A stretch of DNA of 64,000 bases from DATEPR01 sp036491115 (GCA_036491115.1 DASXCQ010000058.1:99841-163840), one strand, 5' to 3'. Shown: positions 7,962 through 16,829, counted from the first letter of the stretch. The notes: a model not told the origin generated them from the letters alone. A program made the numbers and translations.

Positions 7962-8482
7962 CGTCGCGCCGGCCCGCCCATCGCCGCCGCATCCCTGACC
8001 AGTGCCCGGCGCAGCGTCTCGTCCTCGGCGATGTCGACGAAGATCGCGATGTCCCAGTGCTGGCGGAGTTCGGGGCGCAGGAGGAACACGCCGTCGAAGA
8101 TCAGCAGCGCGTCGTCGGGTGCGGTTCTGGGTGGCTCGTCGACGGGCTGGTCGGTGCTGTGGTCGAACACGGCGGTGCGGTAGCGGCGGTCGCCGGTCGG
8201 GCCCAGCGGGTCGAGCACGGCGTGCCGGACGGCGGCGTAGTCGAACGTGTCGTGGTAGCAGCCTTCCGGGGAGAGGCTGCCCCGGCGCCTGCGGACCGCG
8301 CTGGGCCGGTGGAAGCCGTCGACGCCCGCGCGGATCACGGCTCGGCGGCTGTCCACGCGTTCGGCGAGTTGGTCGGCCAGCGTGGTCTTGCGGGCGGCGT
8401 CCGGACCGTCGACCGCGACCCGGCGGATGCTCGGTGGCGCGATCAGGTCGGCCAGGGCGGTGATCAGCGCGTCGCGGGTCAT
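7919..8482 (-). pseudogene. uridine/nucleoside kinase-like gene, C-terminally truncated
   Basis: The 187-residue frame begins like a P-loop uridine kinase: RRVAVDGPDAARKTTLADQL, then DGFHRPSAVRRRRGSLSPEGCYHDTFDY, LLIFDGVFLLRPEL and a region ending RRALVRDAAAMG. After that point the usual C-terminal lid region is missing, and the frame reads through the hydrolase remnant in another register. The Walker A motif normally reads GPDAAGKTT; here the second Gly is Arg, which should impair phosphate binding. The start overlaps the upstream gene (ATGA, 8479-8482). It is probably non-functional. Confidence 0.75.
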
Positions 8483-9012
8483 GCGAGTCCGGCGACGATC
8501 CGGCGGAGAACCGCGTCCCTGCTGGGCGCGTCCCGGATGAACTCCGTCGACATCAGAACGTGTTCCGGAGTGATGCGGTGGCAGAGCGAACCCTGGACGG
8601 CCAGTTCCGTGATGGTCAGCCGGAACGGTCGCGCCGGGCGACCGAGTTCCACCTCCGTGGCGCCCACGATGTCGCCGACGTCGACGTGTTCGTCGTGCAG
8701 GGTGCTCTGGTACCGGGCGAACTCCCCCTCGAAGGCGGACACGGCGGCGTCGACGGCCGGGCGCAGCGGACCGGCGTAGTGGCCGACCTCGGCGGCGGTC
8801 AGGACGTCGGCCCACCAGTCCGGCCACTGCTCGGCGACGGCGGCCCGGTCCACGCCGGCCGGCACGCTCACCGGGACGGGTGGGGTGAGCAGCGGAATGT
8901 CCGGCTCGGTGGTCACGGAGAGGGCGAGCGCGTCACGGACGTAGAGGGCGACGTCAACCAGGTAGGACGTGCCCTGCTGGATCCGCCACGATGGGGTGCC
9001 GGCGTGCCACAT
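8479..9012 (-). CDS. hypothetical protein, first gene of a coupled pair
   Basis: This 177-residue soluble protein has no recognised family. It opens with MWHAGTPSWRIQQGTSYLVD and contains a Trp-rich segment AEQWPDWWADVL near residue 65. It overlaps the kinase-like gene by four bases, and its own start is 58 bases from the divergent P-loop gene at 9071, so both may share a promoter region. Related proteins in actinomycetes appear to be uncharacterised. Confidence 0.65.
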   Translation of the reverse strand: MWHAGTPSWRIQQGTSYLVDVALYVRDALALSVTTEPDIPLLTPPVPVSVPAGVDRAAVAEQWPDWWADVLTAAEVGHYAGPLRPAVDAAVSAFEGEFARYQSTLHDEHVDVGDIVGATEVELGRPARPFRLTITELAVQGSLCHRITPEHVLMSTEFIRDAPSRDAVLRRIVAGLA

Positions 9013-9070
9013 GTGGCTACCGTAGCGGGTGTTACGGGCCGGTCAGATCGACGCCATACGATGCGGGGCC

Positions 9071-9613
9071 ATGGAACCCACACTCGTTGTGCTCGGCGGA
9101 CTTCCGGCTACCGGGAAGTCGACGGTGGGCAGGTTGGCCAGCGCCAGTCTCGGCGCGGCCTACGTGCGCATCGACACCATCGAGCAGGCCATCAAGGAGT
9201 CGGAGACCAACGCCGACAACGGGCTGAACCACGCCGTCGAGTGGGGTCTGGGCTACGAGGTGGCCTACGCCGTCGTACGCGACCTGCTCAGGCAGGGCAC
9301 CGACGTGTTCGCCGACTGCGTCAACCCGATGAAGATCACCCGCGACGCATGGCAGGCGCTGGCCGCCTCGGCCGGCGCCCGCCTGGTCGAGGTGGAACTG
9401 ATCTGTTCCGACACGGCGGAACACCAGCACCGCGTCACGTCCCGCACGGTCGACATCCCGAACCTGTTCCTGCCTACGTGGCAACAGATCGTGGACCGCG
9501 ACTACGAGCCCTGGGACCGCCCGCACGTCGTCCTGGACACCGCCGGCACGCCGGCCACCGAGACCGTCGGCCAGCTCTGTGCCGAGGTCGGTCAGACCTC
9601 GTCGAGAAACTGA
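9071..9613 (+). CDS. P-loop kinase-like protein (AAA family/gluconate kinase-like)
   Basis: This 180-residue protein has a clear Walker A motif, GGLPATGKST, at residues 9-18. It also has a DT segment (about 36) and an FADCVNP strand typical of small P-loop kinases in the gluconate/adenylylsulfate kinase group. ATG 9071 is preferred to the frame opening at 9029 because the P-loop then lies at the usual distance from the N-terminus. The substrate is unknown. The last 22 bases overlap the convergent dienelactone hydrolase fragment. The gene appears intact, unlike its neighbours. Confidence 0.75.
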   Translation: MEPTLVVLGGLPATGKSTVGRLASASLGAAYVRIDTIEQAIKESETNADNGLNHAVEWGLGYEVAYAVVRDLLRQGTDVFADCVNPMKITRDAWQALAASAGARLVEVELICSDTAEHQHRVTSRTVDIPNLFLPTWQQIVDRDYEPWDRPHVVLDTAGTPATETVGQLCAEVGQTSSRN

Positions 9614-10077
9614 AGCATCCGCTCCAGCAACAACTCCGCCGACTTCGCGTCGTACTCGGGCAGGCCCGGATCGGCGAACAGGTGGCCGGCGACCGGGTAT
9701 TCGAAGAACTCGAACCGGCTGCCGGACGCGCACACGCTCTCCGCCAACAGGTCCACCCCGTCGGCCGACCGCCACGGATCGGAAGCCGCGTAGTGCACCT
9801 GCACCGGCACACCGGCCGGCCATGCCGGAATCCCCAACGCGGACAACGGAAGCGCCGCGTGCGGCAACAGCGCACCACGCGCTCCCGGCCGGCTGGCGGC
9901 CAGGTGCTCCGCCGACGCGCCACCGTTGGAGAAGCCCGCGTACACCACGTCCGCCGGCAGGTCCGCCACCGCCGCCCCGGTGCGCCGGATCATCTCGGGC
10001 ACGCCGATGCCCTCGTAGTGGCGGACCGCCACGTCCATGTCGTCGAAGACCTCGCCGCCGGCGACCGCGACCCGCAC
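9592..10077 (-). pseudogene. dienelactone hydrolase family gene lacking its 5' end
   Basis: The 161 residues match the C-terminal two thirds of the small actinomycete dienelactone hydrolases. The nucleophile elbow is GFSNGG, the acid lies in YAASDPWR, and the His in PVAGHLFAD. The first 45 or so residues (the strand with the HHxxG/QG motif) are absent. The homology begins abruptly at GGEVFDDMDVAV, around 10057, and the upstream bases belong to another gene in the opposite direction. A GTG at 10077 gives an open frame but no sensible N-terminus. It is probably inactive. Confidence 0.7.
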
Positions 10078-10095
10078 CTGTCACCGACGTCGCCG

Positions 10096-10230
10096 GGCGG
10101 CTGGGAGTCACACGCCGACGACCTGGCCGTGCGCATCGTGCCGGGCGCCGGCCACTTGCTCGCCGAGCAGTGCCCCGAACTCGTGGCCGACGCGATCCGC
10201 GGCTTCGCCGGCAGTGAGCGTCGGGGGTGA
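10096..10230 (+). pseudogene. C-terminal remnant of an alpha/beta (epoxide-hydrolase-like) hydrolase
   Basis: The plus strand encodes ESHADDLAVRIVPGAGHLLAE followed by QCPELVADAIRGFAG and a TGA at 10228-10230. This is the standard end of an epoxide-hydrolase-like enzyme, with the catalytic His in GAGHLLAEQCPE. About 45 residues remain and no 5' part is attached. The stop overlaps the start of the sigma gene (TGATG), so hydrolase and sigma factor were probably once adjacent in one operon. Confidence 0.65.
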
Positions 10231-10606
10231 TGGCACCGGACAGCCAACTCGCCGCCCTGGTGGTGGCCGCGCAGCGTGGCCACACCAGGGCGATGAACGC
10301 GCTCCTGGACCGGCTCGCGCCGTTCGTCGGCAGGCGGTGCGGGCCGATCGCGCTGGACGACGGTCCGGACGCGGTGCAGGAGACGCTGACCACGGTGTTC
10401 CGGCAGTTGCGGCGGTTGCGCGATCCAGAGGCGTTGTTCGGCTGGGCGCGGGTGATCGCGGTGCGCGAGGCGGTGCGGATCGCGTCCCGGGAGCCGCGCG
10501 TCGCCCTGGCCGACCTGCCGGCACCCGGCGATCCGCAGCTCGCCACCGACATCCGCGACGTGTTGGACCGGCTCTCGCCGGAGCACCGGGCGATCCTGGT
10601 GCTGCC
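10230..10606 (+). pseudogene. ECF sigma factor gene, truncated before region 4
   Basis: From ATG 10230 the frame encodes about 125 residues of an ECF sigma factor. Region 2 is complete (DGPDAVQETLTTVFRQLRRL, FGWARVIAVREAVRIA), and the start of region 4 reads LDRLSPEHRAILVL. At about 10604 the sigma homology stops. The frame then runs antisense through the beginning of a hydrolase gene, so the helix-turn-helix that binds the -35 element is gone. The open frame continues meaninglessly to 10943. Confidence 0.7.
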
Positions 10607-10700
10607 CGGCACCGGCTTCCGCCACGTGCCAGCGCAGTCCTGGTGTCTGGACATACCGGTGCCGCACGCCGGCCACGGCCGGGCACTGAACAGTCGTCAC
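10607..10700 (-). pseudogene. N-terminal remnant of an alpha/beta hydrolase
   Basis: On the minus strand a good ribosome-binding site (GGGAGG, 10705-10710) precedes GTG 10700. The frame encodes VTTVQCPAVAGVRHRYVQTP then GLRWHVAEAGAG, which is the usual opening of epoxide-hydrolase-like enzymes just before the HGxP motif. The homology ends at about 10607, where it meets the truncated sigma gene head-on. It may be the other end of the hydrolase whose C-terminus lies at 10096-10230. Confidence 0.65.
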
Positions 10701-10767
10701 GTTGCCTCCCTCATGGTGTCCCTGCACTGCGGGAGGCGAGGCGGAGCCGAAAGGTTCCCGATGACTG

Positions 10768-12258
10768 TCAGCTCGGGCGCTGCCGGGTGGCGCGCGGCAG
10801 CGTCACCAGGGTCCAGCCGGTCAGGTCGCACAGCCTGGCCAGCGCCACCGACCGCGCCACCGCACGGCCGCGCCGCCTGGCCAGCCGGGCGCCGGGCGCG
10901 GGTTCGGCCCGGCTGGCCGCGATCACCCTGCCGTTGGCGTTGAGCAGGGCCAACGGCGCCGGACCGGCACACAGTGCCGGCATGATCCGACGTTCGACGT
11001 GGTCGGACAGCACGTCCATGGCCGCGATGCCCAGCGGCCGGTCGCCGTCGTGCACCGGTACGGACAGCGTGAACGTGTACTGGTTGGTGCACGCGTAGTC
11101 GACGTAGGGGCCCGCCACGTGTTCACGCCGGGCACGGATCGGCACGTCGAACCACTCCTCCGCGGTGTAGTCGAAGAAGTCGGGCCCGCTCGGATCGAGG
11201 TTGACCCGCAGTGCCTCCGGCGTGCCGTCGACCTGCCGCCACCACCACTCCAGCCAGTACGGCGCGTCGTCCACCAGACCGGGCGCGGTGACGATGCCGG
11301 TGCCCACCGCCAGGTCGCTGAAGTCCTCCAGGGTGGCGTGGATGCGCGGGCGCAGGGCGGCCAGGTCGGCGAGCGTGTAGCCATCAGCGCTACCGGTGAC
11401 CGACGCCCGGTACGCGGCCGCCGTCGCGCGCAGGGCGGCCAGGATCCGCTCGACGTCGTCGGCCAGCGCCGACCAGGTCCGGTCGGCGTCCACGTGCTCG
11501 CCCTCGGACCGGTACAGGTCGACGCGCCACTGCATGAGCAGTTCGGTCTCGTGTGCGATGTGCTGCTCGGCGAGCTGCCGTGCCCGGTCCGGTTGGCCGT
11601 CGGCGACCGCGTCGACCAGGGCCTGGCGGGCCGTGACGGCCTCGGCGAGCTCGTCGTCGCCGAGCAGGACCCACACCAGGTCGCCTAGTTCGGCGCGCAG
11701 GTTCGCCTCGCCCTGGCTGAGCCGGGGCGCCTGGGCGGCGGCGGCGACCTCGATGCCGAACTCGCTGTCCGCGCGCCGCCGTTCACCGGGAGTGGTCGCC
11801 GTGGCCAGCCGGTCGACCCGCCTGCGCAGCGCGGCGATCTCCAGCCGGGTGGCGCGGTGGGCGGCCAGCGAAGCCGAGGTGCCGAGCACCGCCTGCCGCC
11901 GGTCGCCGAGCTCACGTAGCTGCCGGACGGTCAGGCTGGCCAGGCCGGACCGACTCAGGGCGCCGCTGGACGGCCGCGCGACGAAGCTGCCGCCGGCCCG
12001 ACCGCGCCGGGTGACCACCAGGCCGCGGTCCCGCAGGATCGCCAGCGCCTCCCGCAGGGTCAGCGTGGCCACGCCGAGTTGATCGGACAGCACGGCCTCG
12101 GCCGGCAGGCGTTCGCCGGGGGCGAGCAGGCCCAGCCGGATGGCCTCGGCCAGGCGGTCCGCGATCTGGTCTGACCGGCCGGACTGGACGTTGCCGAGTG
12201 CGGCAATCGCGCGCACGGCCGCCGTCGTCAGTCCTGATGCGGCCGGTGCTGTCGTCAT
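10768..12258 (-). CDS. GntR/FCD transcriptional regulator with C-terminal cache sensor domain
   Basis: This 496-residue protein has three parts. A GntR winged helix spans about 25-95 (ERLPAEAVLSDQLGVATLTL, LRDRGLVVTRRGRAGG). An FCD-like all-helical effector domain spans about 105-245. A C-terminal PDC/cache-like ligand domain starts near 310 and includes WLEWWWRQVDGTPEALRVNL and DYTAEEWFDVP. The cache unit is normally an extracytoplasmic sensor, but no membrane helix is visible, so it must sense an internal ligand. It is divergent from the GABA permease-dehydrogenase-aminotransferase genes, and its likely role is to switch them on or off in response to GABA or a related amino compound. Confidence 0.85.
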   Translation of the reverse strand: MTTAPAASGLTTAAVRAIAALGNVQSGRSDQIADRLAEAIRLGLLAPGERLPAEAVLSDQLGVATLTLREALAILRDRGLVVTRRGRAGGSFVARPSSGALSRSGLASLTVRQLRELGDRRQAVLGTSASLAAHRATRLEIAALRRRVDRLATATTPGERRRADSEFGIEVAAAAQAPRLSQGEANLRAELGDLVWVLLGDDELAEAVTARQALVDAVADGQPDRARQLAEQHIAHETELLMQWRVDLYRSEGEHVDADRTWSALADDVERILAALRATAAAYRASVTGSADGYTLADLAALRPRIHATLEDFSDLAVGTGIVTAPGLVDDAPYWLEWWWRQVDGTPEALRVNLDPSGPDFFDYTAEEWFDVPIRARREHVAGPYVDYACTNQYTFTLSVPVHDGDRPLGIAAMDVLSDHVERRIMPALCAGPAPLALLNANGRVIAASRAEPAPGARLARRRGRAVARSVALARLCDLTGWTLVTLPRATRQRPS

Positions 12259-12277
12259 GACGTCCCCTGTCGCGGCC

Positions 12278-12301
12278 TTGACACTAATACATTTAAGAGT
12301 A
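12278..12301 (+). promoter_or_regulatory. candidate promoter element and GntR operator of the GABA locus
   Basis: A perfect TTGACA (12278-12283) is followed by an imperfect palindrome TACATTTAAGAGTA (12288-12301) centred on TTAA with TAC/GTA ends. It lies in the 80-base gap between the divergent regulator and permease genes. An AT-rich palindrome overlapping the promoter spacer is a typical GntR-family site. No convincing -10 hexamer was placed. Confidence 0.45.
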
Positions 12302-12338
12302 CATGATTTCTGAATTCGGGCACCGCAAGGAGGCGGCC

Positions 12339-13955
12339 ATGACCGACACCACCAGCTCGACGACCGCGCGGGACGACGCGGCCCATCTGGAGCGGTTGGG
12401 CTACCACCAGGAACTCCGCCGGGTGTTGGGTCTGTTCGACAACTTCAGCGTGGCCTTCGCCTACCTGTCGCCGATGGTCGGCGTGTATTCACTGTTCGTG
12501 CTCGGCGTCGGTACGGCCGGGCCGCGCTATCTGTGGCTGATGATCCCCGTGGTCGGCTTCATGCTGCTGGTCGCCATGGTGTTCGGCGAACTCGCCAGCC
12601 ACTATCCCATAGCGGGCGCGCTCTACCAGTACGGCAGGCGAACCGTCGGACCCCGGTACGGCTGGTGGGTCGGCTGGATCTACGGCCTCGCGCTGCTGGT
12701 CACCGTGGCGAGCGTCGACACCGGTGTGGTCAGCTACTTCACCTCACTGCTGAACAACCTGTTCGGCACGCACCTGGACGGCACCGAGCACAGCACCATC
12801 CTGATCGTCACCATCGTGCTCATCCTGATCCAGACGCTGATGAACACCGTGGGCGCCAAGCTGATGGGCCGCATTTCCCGGCTCGGCTTCTTCGTCGAGA
12901 CCATCGGCACGTTCGGCGTCGCCATCGCGCTCGGCATCGCCGGCTTCCACCACGGGTTCGGCTTCCTGTTCTCGTCCCAGGGTGCGGAGCACGCCGGGTC
13001 CAACCCGCTGGGTGTCGACTTCGGCGGCCACTGGCTGACCGGCGCGGCGCTGGTCGCGATCCTCGCGCACGCCTACATCTTCTACGGCTTCGAGTCGGCG
13101 GGTGACATCGCGGAGGAGACCAAGTCGGCGTCGCGCACGGTGCCCAGGGCGATGCGTTCCGCCTTGCTGTACGGCGGGGTGGCGTCGGCCGTGCTGGTCA
13201 TCGGCCTGCTGCTGGCCATGCCGTCCTCGGCCAAGGGTTACGCCAACGCGGCGTCGTTCAACGGTGGCGTGCCGGCGATCCTCGGTCAGCTCCCGCCGTG
13301 GGTGCAGAACGTCTTCCTGGTGGTGGTGTGCATCGCGTTCTTCTCCTGCGGCACGGCCGTCCAGGGTGCAGGATCGCGGTTGATGTACTCCTACGCGCGG
13401 GACAAGGTGCTGCCGGCCAGCAAGTGGCTGAGCACTGTGTCCAAGCGGTTCCACACGCCGGTCAACGCCATCGCGATCGGCGCGCTGGTGCCGATCCTGT
13501 TCACGTTGCTGGTCAACGTGAACCCGGCGCACAACGTGCACATCCTGTGGTTCGAACTGCCCGCGGGTGTCAACGCCCTGACCCTGCTGGTGTCGTTCGG
13601 CGTGTCCGGCATCTACCTGTCGTTCCTGCTCACCGTCATCGGCTCGATGATCGCCAGGGCACGAGGCTGGAAACCCGCCGGTACGTTCAGCCTGGGCCGC
13701 TGGGGCTGGCCGGTCAGCATCGTGGGAGCGGCCTATCTGGCGTTGATGCTGCTCAACATCGTCTGGCCGTCCGGTCTGAGCAGCCCGCGCGGCAGCCTGT
13801 TCAACTTCGACTGGATCACCCTGATGGTGATGGTGGTGCTGCTGCTCATCGGCGGCGTGTACTTCGTGCTGGCCCGGCCGTACCGGCGTATCACCCCGAC
13901 CGAACCGTCCACCCCGGCGACCACCGAGGTCGCCCAGATCGCGGAGGGCTCCTGA
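12339..13955 (+). CDS. APC-family amino-acid permease, probable GABA/polyamine importer
   Basis: This 538-residue membrane protein has about 12-13 hydrophobic helices. The start is ATG 12339 because a near-perfect ribosome-binding site, AAGGAGG, lies at 12328-12334; an in-frame ATG at 12303 has none. APC features include FDNFSVAFAYLSPMVGVYSL in helix 1 and YGFESAGDIAEETKSASRTV after helix 6, as in amino-acid and GABA permeases. The aldehyde dehydrogenase gene follows after two bases, and the aminotransferase after that. The three-gene layout suggests uptake followed by catabolism of GABA or putrescine-derived compounds. Confidence 0.88.
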   Translation: MTDTTSSTTARDDAAHLERLGYHQELRRVLGLFDNFSVAFAYLSPMVGVYSLFVLGVGTAGPRYLWLMIPVVGFMLLVAMVFGELASHYPIAGALYQYGRRTVGPRYGWWVGWIYGLALLVTVASVDTGVVSYFTSLLNNLFGTHLDGTEHSTILIVTIVLILIQTLMNTVGAKLMGRISRLGFFVETIGTFGVAIALGIAGFHHGFGFLFSSQGAEHAGSNPLGVDFGGHWLTGAALVAILAHAYIFYGFESAGDIAEETKSASRTVPRAMRSALLYGGVASAVLVIGLLLAMPSSAKGYANAASFNGGVPAILGQLPPWVQNVFLVVVCIAFFSCGTAVQGAGSRLMYSYARDKVLPASKWLSTVSKRFHTPVNAIAIGALVPILFTLLVNVNPAHNVHILWFELPAGVNALTLLVSFGVSGIYLSFLLTVIGSMIARARGWKPAGTFSLGRWGWPVSIVGAAYLALMLLNIVWPSGLSSPRGSLFNFDWITLMVMVVLLLIGGVYFVLARPYRRITPTEPSTPATTEVAQIAEGS

Positions 13956-13957
13956 GA

Positions 13958-15385
13958 GTGAAAACCGTCCAGAACTTCATCGACGGCAGGCGGGTCGACG
14001 CGGCCGACGGCCGCATCCTCGACCTGGTCGACCCGACCTCCGGTGACGTGTTCGGCTCGGCGCCGCTCTCGTCCACAACGGACGTCGACGCCGCCTACCG
14101 CGCCGCTGCCGGCGCGTTCGAGAGCTGGCGGGACAGCACGCCGTCCGACCGGCAGCGGGCGTTGCTCAAGCTCGCCGACGTGATCGAGACGCGGGACGGG
14201 GAGTTCGTCGCGGCCGAGTCGCAGAACACCGGAAAGCCGCTGGAGCTCACCCGCACCGAGGAACTGCCCCCGAGCGTCGACCAGATCCGGTTCTTCGCCG
14301 GCGCCGCGCGGCTGCTGGAGGGCCGTAGCGCCGGGGAGTACCTGGCCGGTCACACCTCCTACGTCCGGCGGGAGCCGGTGGGCGTCATCGGCCAGGTCGC
14401 GCCATGGAACTACCCGATGATGATGGCGATCTGGAAGGTCATGCCGGCGCTGGCCGCCGGCAACTGCGTCGTCCTCAAGCCGTCCGACACCACACCGGTC
14501 AGCGCGGTGATGATGGCCGAGGCGGCGGCGGAATTCCTGCCACCGGGCGTGTTCAACGTCGTCTGCGGTGACCGGGACACCGGCCGGGCCGTGGTGTCGC
14601 ACAAGATTCCGGCGATGGTGTCGATCACCGGGTCCTCCCGGGCCGGCTACGAAGTGGCCGAGGCAGCGGCCAAGGACCTCAAGCGGACGCACCTGGAACT
14701 GGGCGGCAAGGCGCCGGTGATCGTGTTCGACGACGCCGACGTCGAGTTCGCCGCGGAGAACATCGCGATCGCCGGGTACTTCAACGCGGGCCAGGACTGC
14801 ACGGCCGCCACCAGGGTGCTGGCCGCGCCCGGCATCGTCGACGACCTCGCCGAGGCACTGGCCGAGCAGGCCAGGAACACCAGGACGGGGATGCCGGACG
14901 ACCCGGACGTCCTCTACGGACCGCTGAACAACGCCAACCAGCTGGATCGGGTCGGCGGCTTCCTGGACCGGCTGCCCGACCACGCGCGGGTGCTGGCCGG
15001 GGGCAGCCGGCAGGGCATCCGGGGCTACTTCTGGCAGCCGACGGTGGTCGCCGACCTGCGACAGGACGACGAAGCCATCCAGAACGAGGTGTTCGGCCCG
15101 GTGATCACCGTGCAGCGGTTCACCGACGAGGACGAGGCCGTTCGCTGGGCCAACGACGTCGAGTTCGGCCTGGCGTCGTCGGTGTGGACGCGGGACCACG
15201 GCAGGGCCATGCGGGTGTCGCGGCGGCTGGACTTCGGCTGCGTGTGGGTCAACGCGCACATTCCGCTCGTGGCCGAGATGCCGCACGGCGGGTTCAAGCA
15301 CTCCGGCTACGGGAAGGACCTGTCGCTGTACGGGCTGGAGGACTACACCCGGATCAAGCACGTCATGCACAACATCGAGTTCTGA
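13958..15385 (+). CDS. gamma-aminobutyraldehyde dehydrogenase-like aldehyde dehydrogenase
   Basis: This 475-residue NAD(P)-dependent aldehyde dehydrogenase starts at GTG 13958, two bases after the permease stop. The catalytic set is complete: Asn151 in PWN, Lys174 in LKPSD, Glu247 in LELGGKAP and the nucleophile Cys281 in GQDCTAATR. The closest family seems to be aminobutyraldehyde dehydrogenase (PatD/PuuC group), which makes GABA from 4-aminobutanal during putrescine breakdown. Succinate-semialdehyde dehydrogenase is the alternative. Either reaction fits the neighbouring permease and GABA aminotransferase. Confidence 0.88.
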   Translation: MKTVQNFIDGRRVDAADGRILDLVDPTSGDVFGSAPLSSTTDVDAAYRAAAGAFESWRDSTPSDRQRALLKLADVIETRDGEFVAAESQNTGKPLELTRTEELPPSVDQIRFFAGAARLLEGRSAGEYLAGHTSYVRREPVGVIGQVAPWNYPMMMAIWKVMPALAAGNCVVLKPSDTTPVSAVMMAEAAAEFLPPGVFNVVCGDRDTGRAVVSHKIPAMVSITGSSRAGYEVAEAAAKDLKRTHLELGGKAPVIVFDDADVEFAAENIAIAGYFNAGQDCTAATRVLAAPGIVDDLAEALAEQARNTRTGMPDDPDVLYGPLNNANQLDRVGGFLDRLPDHARVLAGGSRQGIRGYFWQPTVVADLRQDDEAIQNEVFGPVITVQRFTDEDEAVRWANDVEFGLASSVWTRDHGRAMRVSRRLDFGCVWVNAHIPLVAEMPHGGFKHSGYGKDLSLYGLEDYTRIKHVMHNIEF

Positions 15386-15386
15386 C

Positions 15387-16718
15387 ATGCAACCGGAGCA
15401 GCGCCGGATCGTGCGCACACCGATCCCCGGCCCGAGGTCACTCCAGTTGCAGGCCGCGCGGGAGCGGGACGTCGCTCGTGGGCTCGGTGTCGCGCTGCCG
15501 GTGTTCGTGGACCACTCGGGCGGCGGGATCATCGTCGACGTCGACGGAAACCACATCATCGACCTCGGCTCGGGCATCGCCGTCACCAGCGTCGGCGCGT
15601 CCCACCCGGACGTGGCCAGGCGCATCGCCGAGCAGGCCGAGCGGTTCACCCACACCTGTTTCATCGTCAGCGAATACGCCGGTTACACCGAGGTCTGCGC
15701 CGCGTTGAACCGGCTGGTTCCCGGCGATCACGAGAAGCGGTCCGCGCTGTTCTCCACCGGCGCGGAGGCGGTGGAGAACGCGGTGAAGATCGCCCGCGCG
15801 CACACCGGGCGGCAGGCGGTCGTGGTGCTCGGTCACGCCTACCACGGCCGTACTCTGCTGACCCTGTCCATGACGGCCAACACCACGCCGTACAAGCAGG
15901 GATTCGGGCCGTTCGCGCCGGAGATCTACCGGGTTCCCTCGCCCTACCCGTACCGGTGGCCCGGCGGTCCCGACCGGTGTGCGGAGGAGGCCGTGGCGCA
16001 GTTGCGGGAGATCGTGCGGACGCAGATCGGCGCGCACAACGTGGCCGCCATCGTCGTCGAGCCGATCCAGGGCGAGGGCGGTTTCGTGGTGCCGCCGGAC
16101 GGTTATCTGCCGGCGGTACGGGAGTTCGCGGCCGAGAACGGCATCGTGTTCGTCGCCGACGAGATCCAGACCGGGTTCGCCCGGACCGGCGACATGTTCG
16201 CGTGCTCACATGAGAACGTGGTGCCCGACCTGGTCACCACGGCGAAGGCACTGGGTGCCGGGCTGCCGCTGTCCGGTGTGACCGGTCGGGCCGAGATCAT
16301 GGACGCGGTCGGGCCCGGCGGGCTCGGTGGCACGTATGCCGGCAACCCGATCGCCTGCGCCGCCGCTCTGGCGTCGATCGAGGTGATCGAGCGCGACAAA
16401 CTGGTGGATCGGGCGCGGGAGATCGAGGCGCGGGTCAAGCCGCGGCTGGCGTCGTTGCTGTCCGGTGACTCGCCGGTCGGTGACGTGCGCGGGCGGGGTG
16501 CGATGCTGGCGATGGAGTTCATCCGGCCGGGGACCACGACGCCGGCGCCGGAGATCGCTCGCGCGGTGTCGGCCCGGTGCCACGCCGAAGGTGTGCTCAC
16601 GTTGATGTGCGGCACGTTCGGCAACGTGATCCGCCTCCTGCCGCCGCTGGTGATCGACGACGCGCTGCTGGACGACGGTGTCTCGGTACTCACCGACGCC
16701 GTACGAGCTGTCGGATAG
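15387..16718 (+). CDS. gabT: 4-aminobutyrate aminotransferase
   Basis: This 443-residue class III PLP aminotransferase has GTG-rich but standard GabT features. These include FSTGAEAVENAVKIAR (cofactor phosphate binding), HAYHGRTLL, VVEPIQGEGG, VADEIQTGFARTG with Asp258, and Lys287 in TTAKALGAG, which forms the PLP aldimine. It converts GABA and 2-oxoglutarate to succinate semialdehyde and glutamate. The start ATG follows the dehydrogenase stop by one base, so the two are translationally coupled. No succinate-semialdehyde dehydrogenase is in the window unless the upstream enzyme has that activity. Confidence 0.9.
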   Translation: MQPEQRRIVRTPIPGPRSLQLQAARERDVARGLGVALPVFVDHSGGGIIVDVDGNHIIDLGSGIAVTSVGASHPDVARRIAEQAERFTHTCFIVSEYAGYTEVCAALNRLVPGDHEKRSALFSTGAEAVENAVKIARAHTGRQAVVVLGHAYHGRTLLTLSMTANTTPYKQGFGPFAPEIYRVPSPYPYRWPGGPDRCAEEAVAQLREIVRTQIGAHNVAAIVVEPIQGEGGFVVPPDGYLPAVREFAAENGIVFVADEIQTGFARTGDMFACSHENVVPDLVTTAKALGAGLPLSGVTGRAEIMDAVGPGGLGGTYAGNPIACAAALASIEVIERDKLVDRAREIEARVKPRLASLLSGDSPVGDVRGRGAMLAMEFIRPGTTTPAPEIARAVSARCHAEGVLTLMCGTFGNVIRLLPPLVIDDALLDDGVSVLTDAVRAVG

Positions 16719-16829
16719 GTCCGTCTGGTCCGCACCACCCCGTCAGCTCAACCTGGCGAAAGCAGGAAACACAACACAGACGGCAAGCGATGGAGCCTCT
16801 AGACGTGACCCGCCATGGGAGGGGCTCCA

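Noticed and set aside
12303..12338. Earlier start of the permease at ATG 12303
   Set aside because: No ribosome-binding site precedes it, while AAGGAGG lies at the right distance before ATG 12339; the added residues do not resemble an APC N-terminus.
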